From an uncultured Pseudomonadales bacterium (GTDB lineage: Bacteria > Pseudomonadota > Gammaproteobacteria > Pseudomonadales > Pseudohongiellaceae), in assembly GCA_938091935.1 (NCBI GenBank), contig CALKNV010000001.1, forward strand, positions 124,001 to 188,000: a stretch of 64,000 nt of DNA, given 5' to 3'. The translations under genes and the position numbers were made by a program. The notes beneath the pieces were generated by a model. The model searched no databases. It was given only the letters and a program-made list of their open reading frames with translations, and was not told the DNA's origin. Shown piece by piece: positions 56,014-64,000 of this stretch. The number at the start of each line of letters is the position of its first letter. Position 1 is the first letter of the stretch.

Positions 56014-57663
56014 TCACAGGGTACTGCCCTCGAGCTCGATCATGGTACTGGGTTTGTAGCCGATGCGATGGGCAATAGCGATTAGACGCTGGTCTGCTAC
56101 CAATGGAACAGGGCCGGTATAAACCGACCAGGTGCTAGAGAGCTCTTCATCGGCTGCCAAAATCTGGTAACCAATGTTCGCCCCCTCGGTCGTGCTGGCC
56201 AACACAACCCTGCCATATTGCCGCGTAGCAGTCGGGCTGCTGGTCACCGGCTGCTCCATGCCGGGCCATATCTCCCTGATTAAATCAGGTTCCGGCATCA
56301 TGCCCTTATCATCAAAACCAGACAGCCAATTGTCGAGCTCCGCACTAAGCTCTGAGAGTTTTTCCGCATAAGCCGGGTCGGCGGCGAGGTTTACCAGCTC
56401 ATGTGGGTCAGATTCCGTATCAAACAGTTCCTGCTCTGGCTTAACCGGTCGAAACCACTGCGCCTGCGCTTCGTTTAGCTGGCCCAGATCCCGCAGGCGC
56501 AGCAACTCTTGCATGATAGGCATCTGTTCTCTGTAGGTCAGCGGCAAATAGTAGCCCTGTTCCGGATTGTAATTACGCAGGTATTTAAAGCGCGCGTCTC
56601 GCACTGCCCGGATAGTGTCGTATTGGCGGTCAAAGCGATCGGCGGCGGCATGTATGTATTGTCTCTCTTCATTGGATTGAAACTCGCCTACAAATGCTCG
56701 GCCATCGACGTACTCTGGCGGCTCTATGCCAGCCAGGGAAAGCGCAGTTGACTTGAAATCAACGAAGCTGATCAGCTGCTCGTCGATCTCCCCAGCTCGC
56801 CAGCCATCTGGATACCGAATGATCATAGGCACCTGGAGGCCGGCATCATAGAGCAGCCGTTTCTGCCTGGGCAGTGGACCGCCATGATCGGTGTACCAGA
56901 AAATGACCGTGCTCTCTAACAGTCCATCGGCCTCGAGCTCATCAAGAATCCGCCCAACTTGCTCATCCATCGCGATGATATTGGAATATACCTGCCGGAT
57001 ATCCTGGCGAGCGATTTCAGTGTCTGGCAGGTAGGGCGGAACCGGCACCTCTAGATCTTCTGGTACGCGCAGCGGGTTTTCCGCCTGCGCCCACACCTGG
57101 CTCTCGTGAGTTATGCCAAAATTAAATATGGAAAAAAAAGGTTGACCTGGCGCTCTGCCGCGCCAATGAGCCTGGTTGCTGCTTTCGTCCCAGGCGGTTA
57201 TGGCCTTCCGAAACTGATAGTCTTCCTTGGCATTGTTGCTGGTGTAGTAGCCTGCTTCCCGAAAGTATTGGCTATGCATCTTTACATAAGGTGGCGGTAC
57301 TGCCTCATAGGCGATCAGCCCTTCCACTCCAAAACCTGAGACATTAGTCGTACGCATGTGTTGTGCGCCGATACGATTCTGGTACATGCCGGTGGCGATT
57401 GCAGCTCGGCTAGGTGCACAAACCCCTGAGGTCGAGAAGACCCTGGTATAGCGAACCCCCTCAGCGGCGAGGCGGTCGAGGTTTGGGGTGGCGACAGTAT
57501 CGTCACCGAACGGGGGGATGATCGGACTGAGATCTTCGGCAACCAGCCACAGGATGTTCGGTTTAGCTGGCAGGCTTGGCTGATCAATGACCTGCGTCCC
57601 TGCTTCCTGACATCCCGCCAGGGCTGTAGCAAAGAGCAGAATGAAGGTTTTGAAAGCGTACAT
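56014..57663 (-). CDS. Sulfatase lipoprotein (Cys-type, formylglycine-dependent)
   Basis: A 549-residue exported sulfatase. I start at ATG 57663, giving MYAFKTFILL and lipobox LAGC (Cys18). The active site CAPSR has Cys82, the residue converted to formylglycine by FGE or anSME. Metal ligands are in LVAEDLSP and WYTDHGGPL. It belongs to the S1 arylsulfatase family, which desulfates algal or animal polysaccharides or small esters; the substrate is unclear. No other polysaccharide gene is near, and the only FGE-like domain in the window lacks its Cys. Confidence 0.9.
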   Translation of the reverse strand: MYAFKTFILLFATALAGCQEAGTQVIDQPSLPAKPNILWLVAEDLSPIIPPFGDDTVATPNLDRLAAEGVRYTRVFSTSGVCAPSRAAIATGMYQNRIGAQHMRTTNVSGFGVEGLIAYEAVPPPYVKMHSQYFREAGYYTSNNAKEDYQFRKAITAWDESSNQAHWRGRAPGQPFFSIFNFGITHESQVWAQAENPLRVPEDLEVPVPPYLPDTEIARQDIRQVYSNIIAMDEQVGRILDELEADGLLESTVIFWYTDHGGPLPRQKRLLYDAGLQVPMIIRYPDGWRAGEIDEQLISFVDFKSTALSLAGIEPPEYVDGRAFVGEFQSNEERQYIHAAADRFDRQYDTIRAVRDARFKYLRNYNPEQGYYLPLTYREQMPIMQELLRLRDLGQLNEAQAQWFRPVKPEQELFDTESDPHELVNLAADPAYAEKLSELSAELDNWLSGFDDKGMMPEPDLIREIWPGMEQPVTSSPTATRQYGRVVLASTTEGANIGYQILAADEELSSTWSVYTGPVPLVADQRLIAIAHRIGYKPSTMIELEGSTL

Positions 57664-57852
57664 CTTAATTATAATTTTCCAGGAACAATCTGGGCTCAAA
57701 AAACTCTCGTTCAGTCTGACACAGGGGGCCCGCTGATCACAATAACAACTCTAGGGCATTGCTGGCTAATCGCTTACATTCGCCGGTTTTCTGGGATATT
57801 CTTTTAGCCGTTCTTCTAGTCTTAATACAGTAAATCCGAAAAGAGCAAAGCC

Positions 57853-59517
57853 ATGGCGGGCAAGATCCCCAGAGTACCTGTTAATCATCTCGGGTCAGCA
57901 ACGACCGCTGGCTCACCTTTCACACCCAATAGCGCTCCCTTGCAAGCTGGACTTTCTCGCAGAGATTTTATGCGTCTGTCCGCACTCGCCGCTGCCAGCG
58001 GTTTAGTGCTGCCTCGCAGACCGGTTGCGGCGCAAAGCATGACGTCCACCGAGAGCGAGCTGCTGGCACTCGCCATGGATGTAGCCCGCAGCGAAGGCGC
58101 AGATTATGCTGATGGCCGTGTTATCCGCACGCAGTTCGAAGCGGTTGGCGCCCGGGAGCAAATGATCACCCAGGTGCAAAGTACAGATTCTTACGGTATC
58201 AACGTACGTGCCCTGGTAGGTGGCTCCTGGGGTTTCGCCGCAACTCAGATCTTTACCCGGGATGCCGTCGCCAATATCGCCCGCGAGGCGGTGGCGATTG
58301 CCAGAGCCAACAACGACGTTGCCCCTTCCACCACGGTGCTGGCACCGGTAGATATATTTCCTGATGCAGATTGGGTGACACCCCACAGTATTGATCCATT
58401 CACCATACCCATCGAAGACAAGGCCGCACTGCTGTTGCGGATAAACGAAGAAGCGCTGCGCGTTAACAATATTCGCTTTTCTTCCAGTAGCATCCTGTCA
58501 GTCAAAGAAGAACGCCTTTTAGCCACTACCGAAGGGTCAGTGGTACGGCAGACCTTGATGCGGATCAACCCCTCTATAAACATTACAGCCATTTCTCCAG
58601 ACGGCAGTGATTTCCAGTCGCGTAGCGCAGTAGTTGAACCAGCAGGCCGTGGTTATGAATATGTGATGGGTCTTGAGCTCGCCGCCAATGCCCAGGGTTG
58701 GGCTGAAGAAGCAGCCATGAAGCTTGATGCGCCTGGCGTAGAGCCGGGCAAGTGGGATCTGGTACTGCATCCTTCTAATCTATGGTTAACCATCCATGAG
58801 AACATCGGCCACCCGACTGAGTTGGATCGCGCGCTCGGGTTTGAAGCGAACTACGCCGGCACTTCTTTTATCTATCCACCTGAAGACGTCATCGGCAAAC
58901 TGAAGATGGGCCCCGAATTCCTCCAGTTTGAAGGTAACCGTACTGAGTTTGGCGGTTGTGCCACTACCGGCTGGGATGACGAAGGTGTGCCGGCTGAAGC
59001 CTGGCCTATCATCAAAGACGGTATTTTCGTCGACTATCAAACCACCAGGGAGCAGGCGGCCTGGATCTCACAGCACACCGGCATAGACCGCAGCCATGGC
59101 TGTTCCTATGGACAGAACTGGGAATCCATGCCGTTCCAACGTATGCCCAATGTCAGCATGCTGCCTGGTGAAGAAAACCTGAGCGAAGACGATGTAATCG
59201 CAGCGACCGAGCGCGGTATCCTGGTTGAGGGTCGTGGCTCCTATTCAATCGACCAGCAACGCTACAACATTCAGTTCGGCGGACAGGTGTTCTGGGAGAT
59301 TCGGAATGGCCGTAAATACCAGATGCTTCGGGATGTTGCCTACGTCGGGCGCACACCGGAATTCTGGAATTCCTTGGATGTTATTGGCGGTGCACAGACC
59401 TATTTCCTTGGCGCTTCTTTCGGTGATGCCAAGGGGCAACCTATTCAGGTGAACGCAGTTTCCCACGGTTGCCCGATTTCTTTGTTTAGAGATATCGACA
59501 TTATTAATACAGCATAA
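57853..59517 (+). CDS. TldD/PmbA-family metalloprotease with Tat signal
   Basis: A 554-residue protein of the TldD branch. Residues 35-56 contain a Tat signal (LSRRDFMRLSALAAASGLVL), so it should be exported folded. The metal site HENIGH (His315, His320) matches the HExxxH of E. coli TldD, and the third ligand, Cys540, lies in SHGCPISLF. Cytosolic TldD with TldE trims peptides such as microcin precursors; a Tat-exported form would work in the periplasm. Its likely partner gene follows after 17 bases. Confidence 0.9.
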   Translation: MAGKIPRVPVNHLGSATTAGSPFTPNSAPLQAGLSRRDFMRLSALAAASGLVLPRRPVAAQSMTSTESELLALAMDVARSEGADYADGRVIRTQFEAVGAREQMITQVQSTDSYGINVRALVGGSWGFAATQIFTRDAVANIAREAVAIARANNDVAPSTTVLAPVDIFPDADWVTPHSIDPFTIPIEDKAALLLRINEEALRVNNIRFSSSSILSVKEERLLATTEGSVVRQTLMRINPSINITAISPDGSDFQSRSAVVEPAGRGYEYVMGLELAANAQGWAEEAAMKLDAPGVEPGKWDLVLHPSNLWLTIHENIGHPTELDRALGFEANYAGTSFIYPPEDVIGKLKMGPEFLQFEGNRTEFGGCATTGWDDEGVPAEAWPIIKDGIFVDYQTTREQAAWISQHTGIDRSHGCSYGQNWESMPFQRMPNVSMLPGEENLSEDDVIAATERGILVEGRGSYSIDQQRYNIQFGGQVFWEIRNGRKYQMLRDVAYVGRTPEFWNSLDVIGGAQTYFLGASFGDAKGQPIQVNAVSHGCPISLFRDIDIINTA

Positions 59518-59534
59518 GAAGGCGACCTGGCACC

Positions 59535-60884
59535 ATGGCAGAAGCAAAGGGACTATCGGAAAGCGATATCAAGGCAATTAGTGACAGGGTCATTGAGCTG
59601 TCACAGGCAGACCATTGTCGGGTCAATATCGATTCCGGCTGGCGAGGCTATACCCGCGTCGCAACCAACCGAATCACTAGTGCCGGTGGCGCGGATAGAA
59701 CTGCAGTCACAATAACCAGTGTTTTTGGAAAGCGGGTCGCCTCGATTAATACCAACAGTATAGAGGGCCCGGATCTTGAAGCGGCTGTAAGAAAGTCCGA
59801 AGCCATGGCGAGATTAGCGCCAGAAAGCCCTGAGTATATGCCCGAGCTTGGTCTCCAGAACTATCGTCCCACTGGTGGCTACTACGAAAGCACTGGCGAG
59901 CTGGAGCCCTTGACCAGAGCAGAGGCAGCCGCCATCGCTATCAGGCAGGCCGAAGCGTCAAATCAGATCGCAGCATCTTATATGGATGTGCGCGCGGGAA
60001 CTTCAGCGGTTGGTACCTCTAATGGTCTGTTTGGTGCCCATGCAAGCACCGGTGTCGCGTATACCCTGACCTCTCGTACCCGCGACGGCCTGCAGTCTGG
60101 CTGGGCAGGCGATGAGGCCAACGACTGGAACCAAATTGAGAGTCAGCGCGTTGCTGACGACGCCGTAAGCAAGTGTCGGGACTGGCGCAAGACCGAACTG
60201 GATCCTGGTCAATATACTGCGATTCTGGAACCCACTGCGGTGGGTATGCTGATGCTGCGCATGATGAATACCTTCAACCAACGCCTTGCAGATGAGGGTC
60301 GCTCCTATTTTTCAAAGTCTGGCGGCGGCAATCGCTTGGGGGAACAGTTGTTTGATGATCGCGTGAGTTTGCGTAGCGATCCCGGTTTTGTGGATGCTGA
60401 GGCTGCGCCATTCACAAGCGAGGGTCAGGCCCGGGTTGCCACGAACTGGGTCGAGGATGGCCGCCTCGTCAATTTATCGCGACCCAGATTCTGGGCCGAC
60501 CAGTTAGGCGAAGAGCCTCTGCCTGGCCCAGGCAATTTCATCATGGCTGGGGGTGATGATAGCCTTGAAGACATGATCGCCAGCACAGAGCGAGGTGTGC
60601 TCATCACCCGATTCTGGTACATCAGGGGTCTCAACCCCCGAATAATTTCCTACACGGGCTTAACCCGCGACGGAACCTTTCTTATCGAGAACGGCCGCAT
60701 ATCCAGGCCAGTCACCAATTTCCGCTTCAATCAGTCCCTGGTGGAAATGCTGAAGAACGTGGAGATGGTTGGCCCCAGCGTAAGAGTCGCCGCTTCTGAG
60801 AACAGCTCGGTAAGTACGCCCATCGTCGTGCCCACCCTGAAAGTCTCCGGTTTCAACCTCTCGAGCGTGAGTGACGCCATTTAG
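59535..60884 (+). CDS. TldE/PmbA-like partner subunit
   Basis: A 449-residue protein of the TldD/PmbA family without HExxxH and without a signal peptide. TldD and TldE form a heterodimer with the metal site on TldD, so this fits the TldE role. GGGNRLGEQLFDDRVSLR and the C-terminal LIENGRISRPVTNFRFNQSL are typical. Because the TldD gene has a Tat signal and this does not, the pair may be exported together, or the two may work in different compartments. Confidence 0.87.
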   Translation: MAEAKGLSESDIKAISDRVIELSQADHCRVNIDSGWRGYTRVATNRITSAGGADRTAVTITSVFGKRVASINTNSIEGPDLEAAVRKSEAMARLAPESPEYMPELGLQNYRPTGGYYESTGELEPLTRAEAAAIAIRQAEASNQIAASYMDVRAGTSAVGTSNGLFGAHASTGVAYTLTSRTRDGLQSGWAGDEANDWNQIESQRVADDAVSKCRDWRKTELDPGQYTAILEPTAVGMLMLRMMNTFNQRLADEGRSYFSKSGGGNRLGEQLFDDRVSLRSDPGFVDAEAAPFTSEGQARVATNWVEDGRLVNLSRPRFWADQLGEEPLPGPGNFIMAGGDDSLEDMIASTERGVLITRFWYIRGLNPRIISYTGLTRDGTFLIENGRISRPVTNFRFNQSLVEMLKNVEMVGPSVRVAASENSSVSTPIVVPTLKVSGFNLSSVSDAI

Positions 60885-60975
60885 TGTTACTGCTGTTTTC
60901 GCCCAGCCCATTCAGAATTCATTAAGACTAGCCGCGGCATAGTGGTTACCGTAAATACAGCGCAAGCTGGAGGTA

Positions 60976-62043
60976 ATGATGTGGTGGAGTCTTAATAAAA
61001 TCAGTCTTATAACCCTGTTGATGCTGGCTACCACAGGCGCCAGGGCGCAGTCTGCTGAGTTTCAGCAGGGGGTTCTTACGCTGCCTGAGATAGTTTCCAG
61101 CGGCATTGCCTACCGCGCTGAATTCCGCATACTTCCCGACAGCGACCCCGTGCGCTTTGAGTTGATTGCCTCCAGCACCGTGGACGTTTCGGGCAGCCTG
61201 TTGGCCGCGACTTATCAGGAAGGCGTATTGCGTGTGCCAGAGGCCCTCGTCGGGAATGAATCCTACTGGCTCGAATTCGAAAACAATGGCAACAATATCT
61301 TCACCCTCACGGACTGGGGGGTGATTCCACCTACCCAAGTTGTTTTTAATCCAACTCCAGGCGCGCTGGAACCAATCTGGCAGCGCTTGCCTGGGTTTGC
61401 CTACGATATCGGCGTCGGGGCCAATGGTGCTGTGTGGGTTATTGGTACCGACCCCGTCCCAGGTGGGTTTGGTATCTACAACCTCAATAGTCAGGGCGGC
61501 TTTGCTGTGGAAGGGGGGGCTATTCGGATCGATGTTGATCCACAGGGAAACCCCTGGATAGTCAACTTCGATCATCACATCTATCGTTGGGTTGATGGCT
61601 TTTGGCAGAGAATGCCTGGCGAAGCCCTGGACATCGGCATAGGCGCGGATGGGTCGGTTTGGGTTGCTTCATTCGAAGGCATTTACTTCTGGAACGGATT
61701 AGATTGGATCAACGCTGGCGGTTCCGGCAGCCGTATTGACGTCGGCCCTAACGGCCAACCCTGGGTACTTGGCTTTAGTGATCGCATCTACACCCTTATC
61801 GATGGTTTCTGGCAACAGCTTCCCGGTGAGGGCGGTGATATCGGAGTCGGTGCTGACGGTTCAGTATGGGTAGTTGCACCGGCAGAATTCAGCTGGGATG
61901 GCTTCGAAGAACCCAGAGGCATCTTCCGCTGGAACGGTTTCGATTGGGATCGCGTCTATGGCGATGCCATCGATATTAGCGTCGGCCCGGATGGTATGCC
62001 CTGGGTAACTAATATGTTCGCCGAGCTCTATCGCGGGTTTTAG
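60976..62043 (+). CDS. Secreted protein with six tectonin-type propeller blades
   Basis: A 355-residue exported protein (signal peptide about 1-24, ending ARAQ). The N-terminal domain (25-120) holds two similar beta modules, GVLTLPEIVSSGIAYRAEFR and GVLRVPEALVGNESYWLEFE. The rest is a beta-propeller of six repeats that alternate between two types: DIGVGANGAVWVI, RIDVDPQGNPWIV, DIGIGADGSVWVA, RIDVGPNGQPWVL, DIGVGADGSVWVV and DISVGPDGMPWVT. The alternation suggests a two-blade unit duplicated three times. Tectonin propellers bind sugars or lipid A. Substrate unknown; perhaps a surface lectin. Confidence 0.82.
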   Translation: MMWWSLNKISLITLLMLATTGARAQSAEFQQGVLTLPEIVSSGIAYRAEFRILPDSDPVRFELIASSTVDVSGSLLAATYQEGVLRVPEALVGNESYWLEFENNGNNIFTLTDWGVIPPTQVVFNPTPGALEPIWQRLPGFAYDIGVGANGAVWVIGTDPVPGGFGIYNLNSQGGFAVEGGAIRIDVDPQGNPWIVNFDHHIYRWVDGFWQRMPGEALDIGIGADGSVWVASFEGIYFWNGLDWINAGGSGSRIDVGPNGQPWVLGFSDRIYTLIDGFWQQLPGEGGDIGVGADGSVWVVAPAEFSWDGFEEPRGIFRWNGFDWDRVYGDAIDISVGPDGMPWVTNMFAELYRGF

Positions 62044-62352
62044 CAACTCACGGGCTAACCGCGACTCTCGCCCCGGTTCTCAACCCAGCTCTCGCCCAAT
62101 GCTATACGTGCTGATCAATCAGAATCGGATTGTCAACCGAGTCCACCAGACTCAGGCTATCTGGCCCACTGCCTGACTCGTCCGCTTCCTTGATAAGGGT
62201 AAAGCTTCTTGCGCAGCCGAACGACGCCAATCTGTGATTGGTGGCTGGGGCGGGTTTACGGCGTGTCCAGGAGTGAGACACCGCTTCGGGTGCCCGCTCC
62301 GACACTAGAATTTATGCCGCACAAGAATCTAAACTCTGGGAGCATTCAGATA
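62044..62352. other. Intergenic region
   Basis: About 310 bases between the convergent propeller and serine-hydrolase genes. A minus-strand frame (62102-62305) starts with GTG and encodes 67 residues without family match or good Shine-Dalgarno; I do not call it. No terminator hairpin with a T-run was seen. Confidence 0.4.
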
Positions 62353-63783
62353 CTAGTTGATGGCCTTTATGACTTCTCTGGCGAGTCCCCACCGATCGAA
62401 TCCCTGCCGCCCATAATCCAGCCCACGTCGCACAATCACCAGATCATGAGATGGCACAATAATCGTGAACTGTCCGCGGTTGCCGTTGGTCATGTAGGCA
62501 TCTTTAGGCACGTCATTGCGATCATCCGGCACCAGCCAGAACTGGCCACCATACATGTTGCCAATCTCTGCGGTTGCGGGTGCTGGAGTGCTGACGAAAT
62601 CGATCCAATCCTCGGAAAGCAATCGTTCCCCATTCCACACACCACCCTGTAGGTATAGCAGGCCGAAACGGGCCAGGTCTCTCGCATTGGTATAAACCTG
62701 GCTACTAAGCACAAAGTCACCGAAGCGGTCAGTGCTCACGAGGGTGTTGCGCATACCTATCTTATCCAACAGTGCTTTGCGCGGAAATTCAGCGTATTCG
62801 CGTTCACCACCCAGCGCTCGCTTCATGGCATAAATGGCGAGCAAGGTATCGTAGTTTTCATAATCCCAGCGCGTGCCCGGCTCGCGAATCAAACCTCTGG
62901 CACGGGCGCCTTCCACAGAACTGTCTCCCGCCCAGTAAGACATCCCGGAACCGGTCGCATACTCCATGCGGTTATTGTCGATGGACTCCAGCCCGGTTGA
63001 CATATTCAGGGCGTGGCGCAAGGTAATGCCATTGCGGGGATCGGTCTCAGGCGAGCTGGCTTCTGGAAGCCAATCGAATCCCAACGGTGCGTCGAGCTCC
63101 ATCCTGCCCTCATCTACCAGCATACCGATAAGCGTAGAGGCGACGCTCTTGGCAGTAGACCAGGTTCGAGTCCGCGTGGTCATATCAAAGCCATCTGCAT
63201 AGCGCTCGTGAACAATATCGCCCTTGTAAACAACCAGCAGGCTAATGGTGCTCTGTTCCGGAGTTGGGCGGTCAAACGCCCAGTCAGAAGCCGCCTGAAG
63301 CGACGCGGCGCTGAGATTGGCCGGTAGCGGTTTGTCTTCAATCAGGTCACCATCCGGCCAAGCTATTTGTGCTGGATTTCCCGGCGGATAGGGAAGTGTC
63401 AATTCCGGCAGACGGTCGGCATCGGCCAGGGTCTGGTCCGGGGGCAAGATGACGCAACCGATTCCTTCCCGAAAAACAGCGCGCATAATGGGCGCCTCGC
63501 CGGGCGCGCCTATTTCAACGCCCTTTAGATCCCAGTCTACGTTGTAATCACCGCCGTCCGGTGTGCCAATGGGATCAGCGAAAAACGCCAGCTCCCGTTC
63601 ATAAACCTGTTCCAGAGTTCGGTTCGATGTGAACAGGCCGTTGCACATAAAGACTGCCTGTTGGCCACGACGAATCATTTCTCGCTGATGCTGCCAGTAG
63701 TCATAGTTCAGTTCCTGCTGTGCCAGTGCAGATATGGGTAGCACGATAGCAGCAGTGCTAAGTAGGCGGGTGAGTATTCTCAT
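62353..63783 (-). CDS. Exported class C beta-lactamase-fold serine hydrolase
   Basis: A 476-residue exported protein (signal peptide about 1-22, ISALAQQ). Serine-hydrolase motifs: Ser209-x-x-Lys212 in TWSTAKSVAST, Tyr308-x-Asn310 in WDYENYDTLL and a later GNRGQ in place of the KTG triad. The 200-residue N-terminal extension is longer than in plain beta-lactamases. Relatives include esterases, D-aminopeptidases and 6-aminohexanoate hydrolases. Substrate not predictable. Confidence 0.87.
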   Translation of the reverse strand: MRILTRLLSTAAIVLPISALAQQELNYDYWQHQREMIRRGQQAVFMCNGLFTSNRTLEQVYERELAFFADPIGTPDGGDYNVDWDLKGVEIGAPGEAPIMRAVFREGIGCVILPPDQTLADADRLPELTLPYPPGNPAQIAWPDGDLIEDKPLPANLSAASLQAASDWAFDRPTPEQSTISLLVVYKGDIVHERYADGFDMTTRTRTWSTAKSVASTLIGMLVDEGRMELDAPLGFDWLPEASSPETDPRNGITLRHALNMSTGLESIDNNRMEYATGSGMSYWAGDSSVEGARARGLIREPGTRWDYENYDTLLAIYAMKRALGGEREYAEFPRKALLDKIGMRNTLVSTDRFGDFVLSSQVYTNARDLARFGLLYLQGGVWNGERLLSEDWIDFVSTPAPATAEIGNMYGGQFWLVPDDRNDVPKDAYMTNGNRGQFTIIVPSHDLVIVRRGLDYGRQGFDRWGLAREVIKAIN

Positions 63784-63926
63784 CTTCTCTCTCCATCTGG
63801 TTCTGGTTTTATGTCAGTTATTCTAATTCGCCAGGTGCTGAAGTCCTACTGTTTTTGAGCCGAGTTTGTGGCGCCTCCAGCAGCCGCCTCGGGATCCATG
63901 TGGCCCGCATGACCAAATAAAGGCTA

Positions 63927-64000
63927 CTAACCGGCTTGCTTGAACGGAAGCAGCTGCCTGGCCTCTTCCTGATAGGACTTGATGTGTGGGCGCTCTTCTT
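63927..64000 (-). CDS. 3' end of an unidentified gene
   Basis: The last 24 codons of a minus-strand gene, reading EERPHIKSYQEEARQLLPF and then KQAG before the stop at 63927-63929. The polar, helical ending is protein-like, but the gene starts outside the window. A glutathione-transferase-like C-terminus is one possibility; too little is visible to say. Confidence 0.45.
   Translation of the reverse strand, partial: EERPHIKSYQEEARQLLPFKQAG

Noticed and set aside
62102..62305. 67-residue minus-strand open frame
   Set aside because: GTG start, no Shine-Dalgarno, no family match; the acidic C-terminal part alone is not enough to call it.

Overview
The window comes from a free-living, aerobic, probably aquatic Gammaproteobacterium. 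The evidence is gene content and order: ftsY-ftsE-ftsX-rpoH followed by a DUF423 gene, thiS, thiG and trmB; coaBC-algC-argB-slmA against pyrE and rph; yicC-gmk-rpoZ-spoT-ridA-recG; cmoAB; ubiA; rpmBG. This core layout resembles Pseudomonas, Cellvibrio and Pseudohongiella relatives. A TRAP carboxylate transporter, a Cys-type sulfatase, many predicted lipoproteins and a glutaryl-CoA dehydrogenase fit a marine heterotroph. No rRNA, tRNA, prophage or CRISPR array was seen.

Bases 1-14,700 (all minus strand) hold the most unusual part: about thirteen tightly packed genes that I cannot match to a named system. They encode a TolQ/ExbB/MotA-type channel subunit and two different proteins that start with a TolR/ExbD-like membrane helix (shared motif SFLDVxxCGFGA) and carry a coiled coil and a von Willebrand A domain. 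The set also has an Hsp70-like protein with an FHA-like tail, a membrane-anchored protein with five PEGA-type repeats and a Cys-less formylglycine-generating-enzyme-like domain, a TPR protein, a small acidic exported protein, four lipoproteins, a periplasmic TPR/TonB-like protein and an M48 metalloprotease lipoprotein. I read it as an ion-driven, envelope-spanning machine. A good sigma70-type promoter (14790-14818) lies upstream of the set, and a leader with two hairpins separates its first two genes.

Bases 14,870-31,300 are housekeeping: an orphan hydantoinase-A-like gene, mutM (TTG start), coaD, an esterase, rsmD, the ftsYEX-rpoH cell-division/heat-shock cluster with a sigma32-like promoter before rpoH, thiamine and tRNA modification genes, cmoAB, one degenerate REP-associated transposase (RAYT) with a DnaA-like tail, and rpmBG.

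Bases 31,500-46,400 continue the core: radC, coaBC (dut missing from its usual place), algC, argB, slmA, pyrE, rph, yicC, gmk, rpoZ, spoT, ridA, recG, a decayed small gene, and ubiA.

Bases 46,450-64,000 are more metabolic and accessory: glutaryl-CoA dehydrogenase, uvrD, a TRAP transporter whose binding protein lies on the opposite strand from its membrane subunits, yciA, DUF4265, yaaA, a DUF938 methyltransferase, a lipoprotein sulfatase, a Tat-exported TldD-like protease with a signal-less TldE-like partner, a secreted six-blade propeller protein, a class C beta-lactamase-fold hydrolase, and the 3' end of an unidentified gene.
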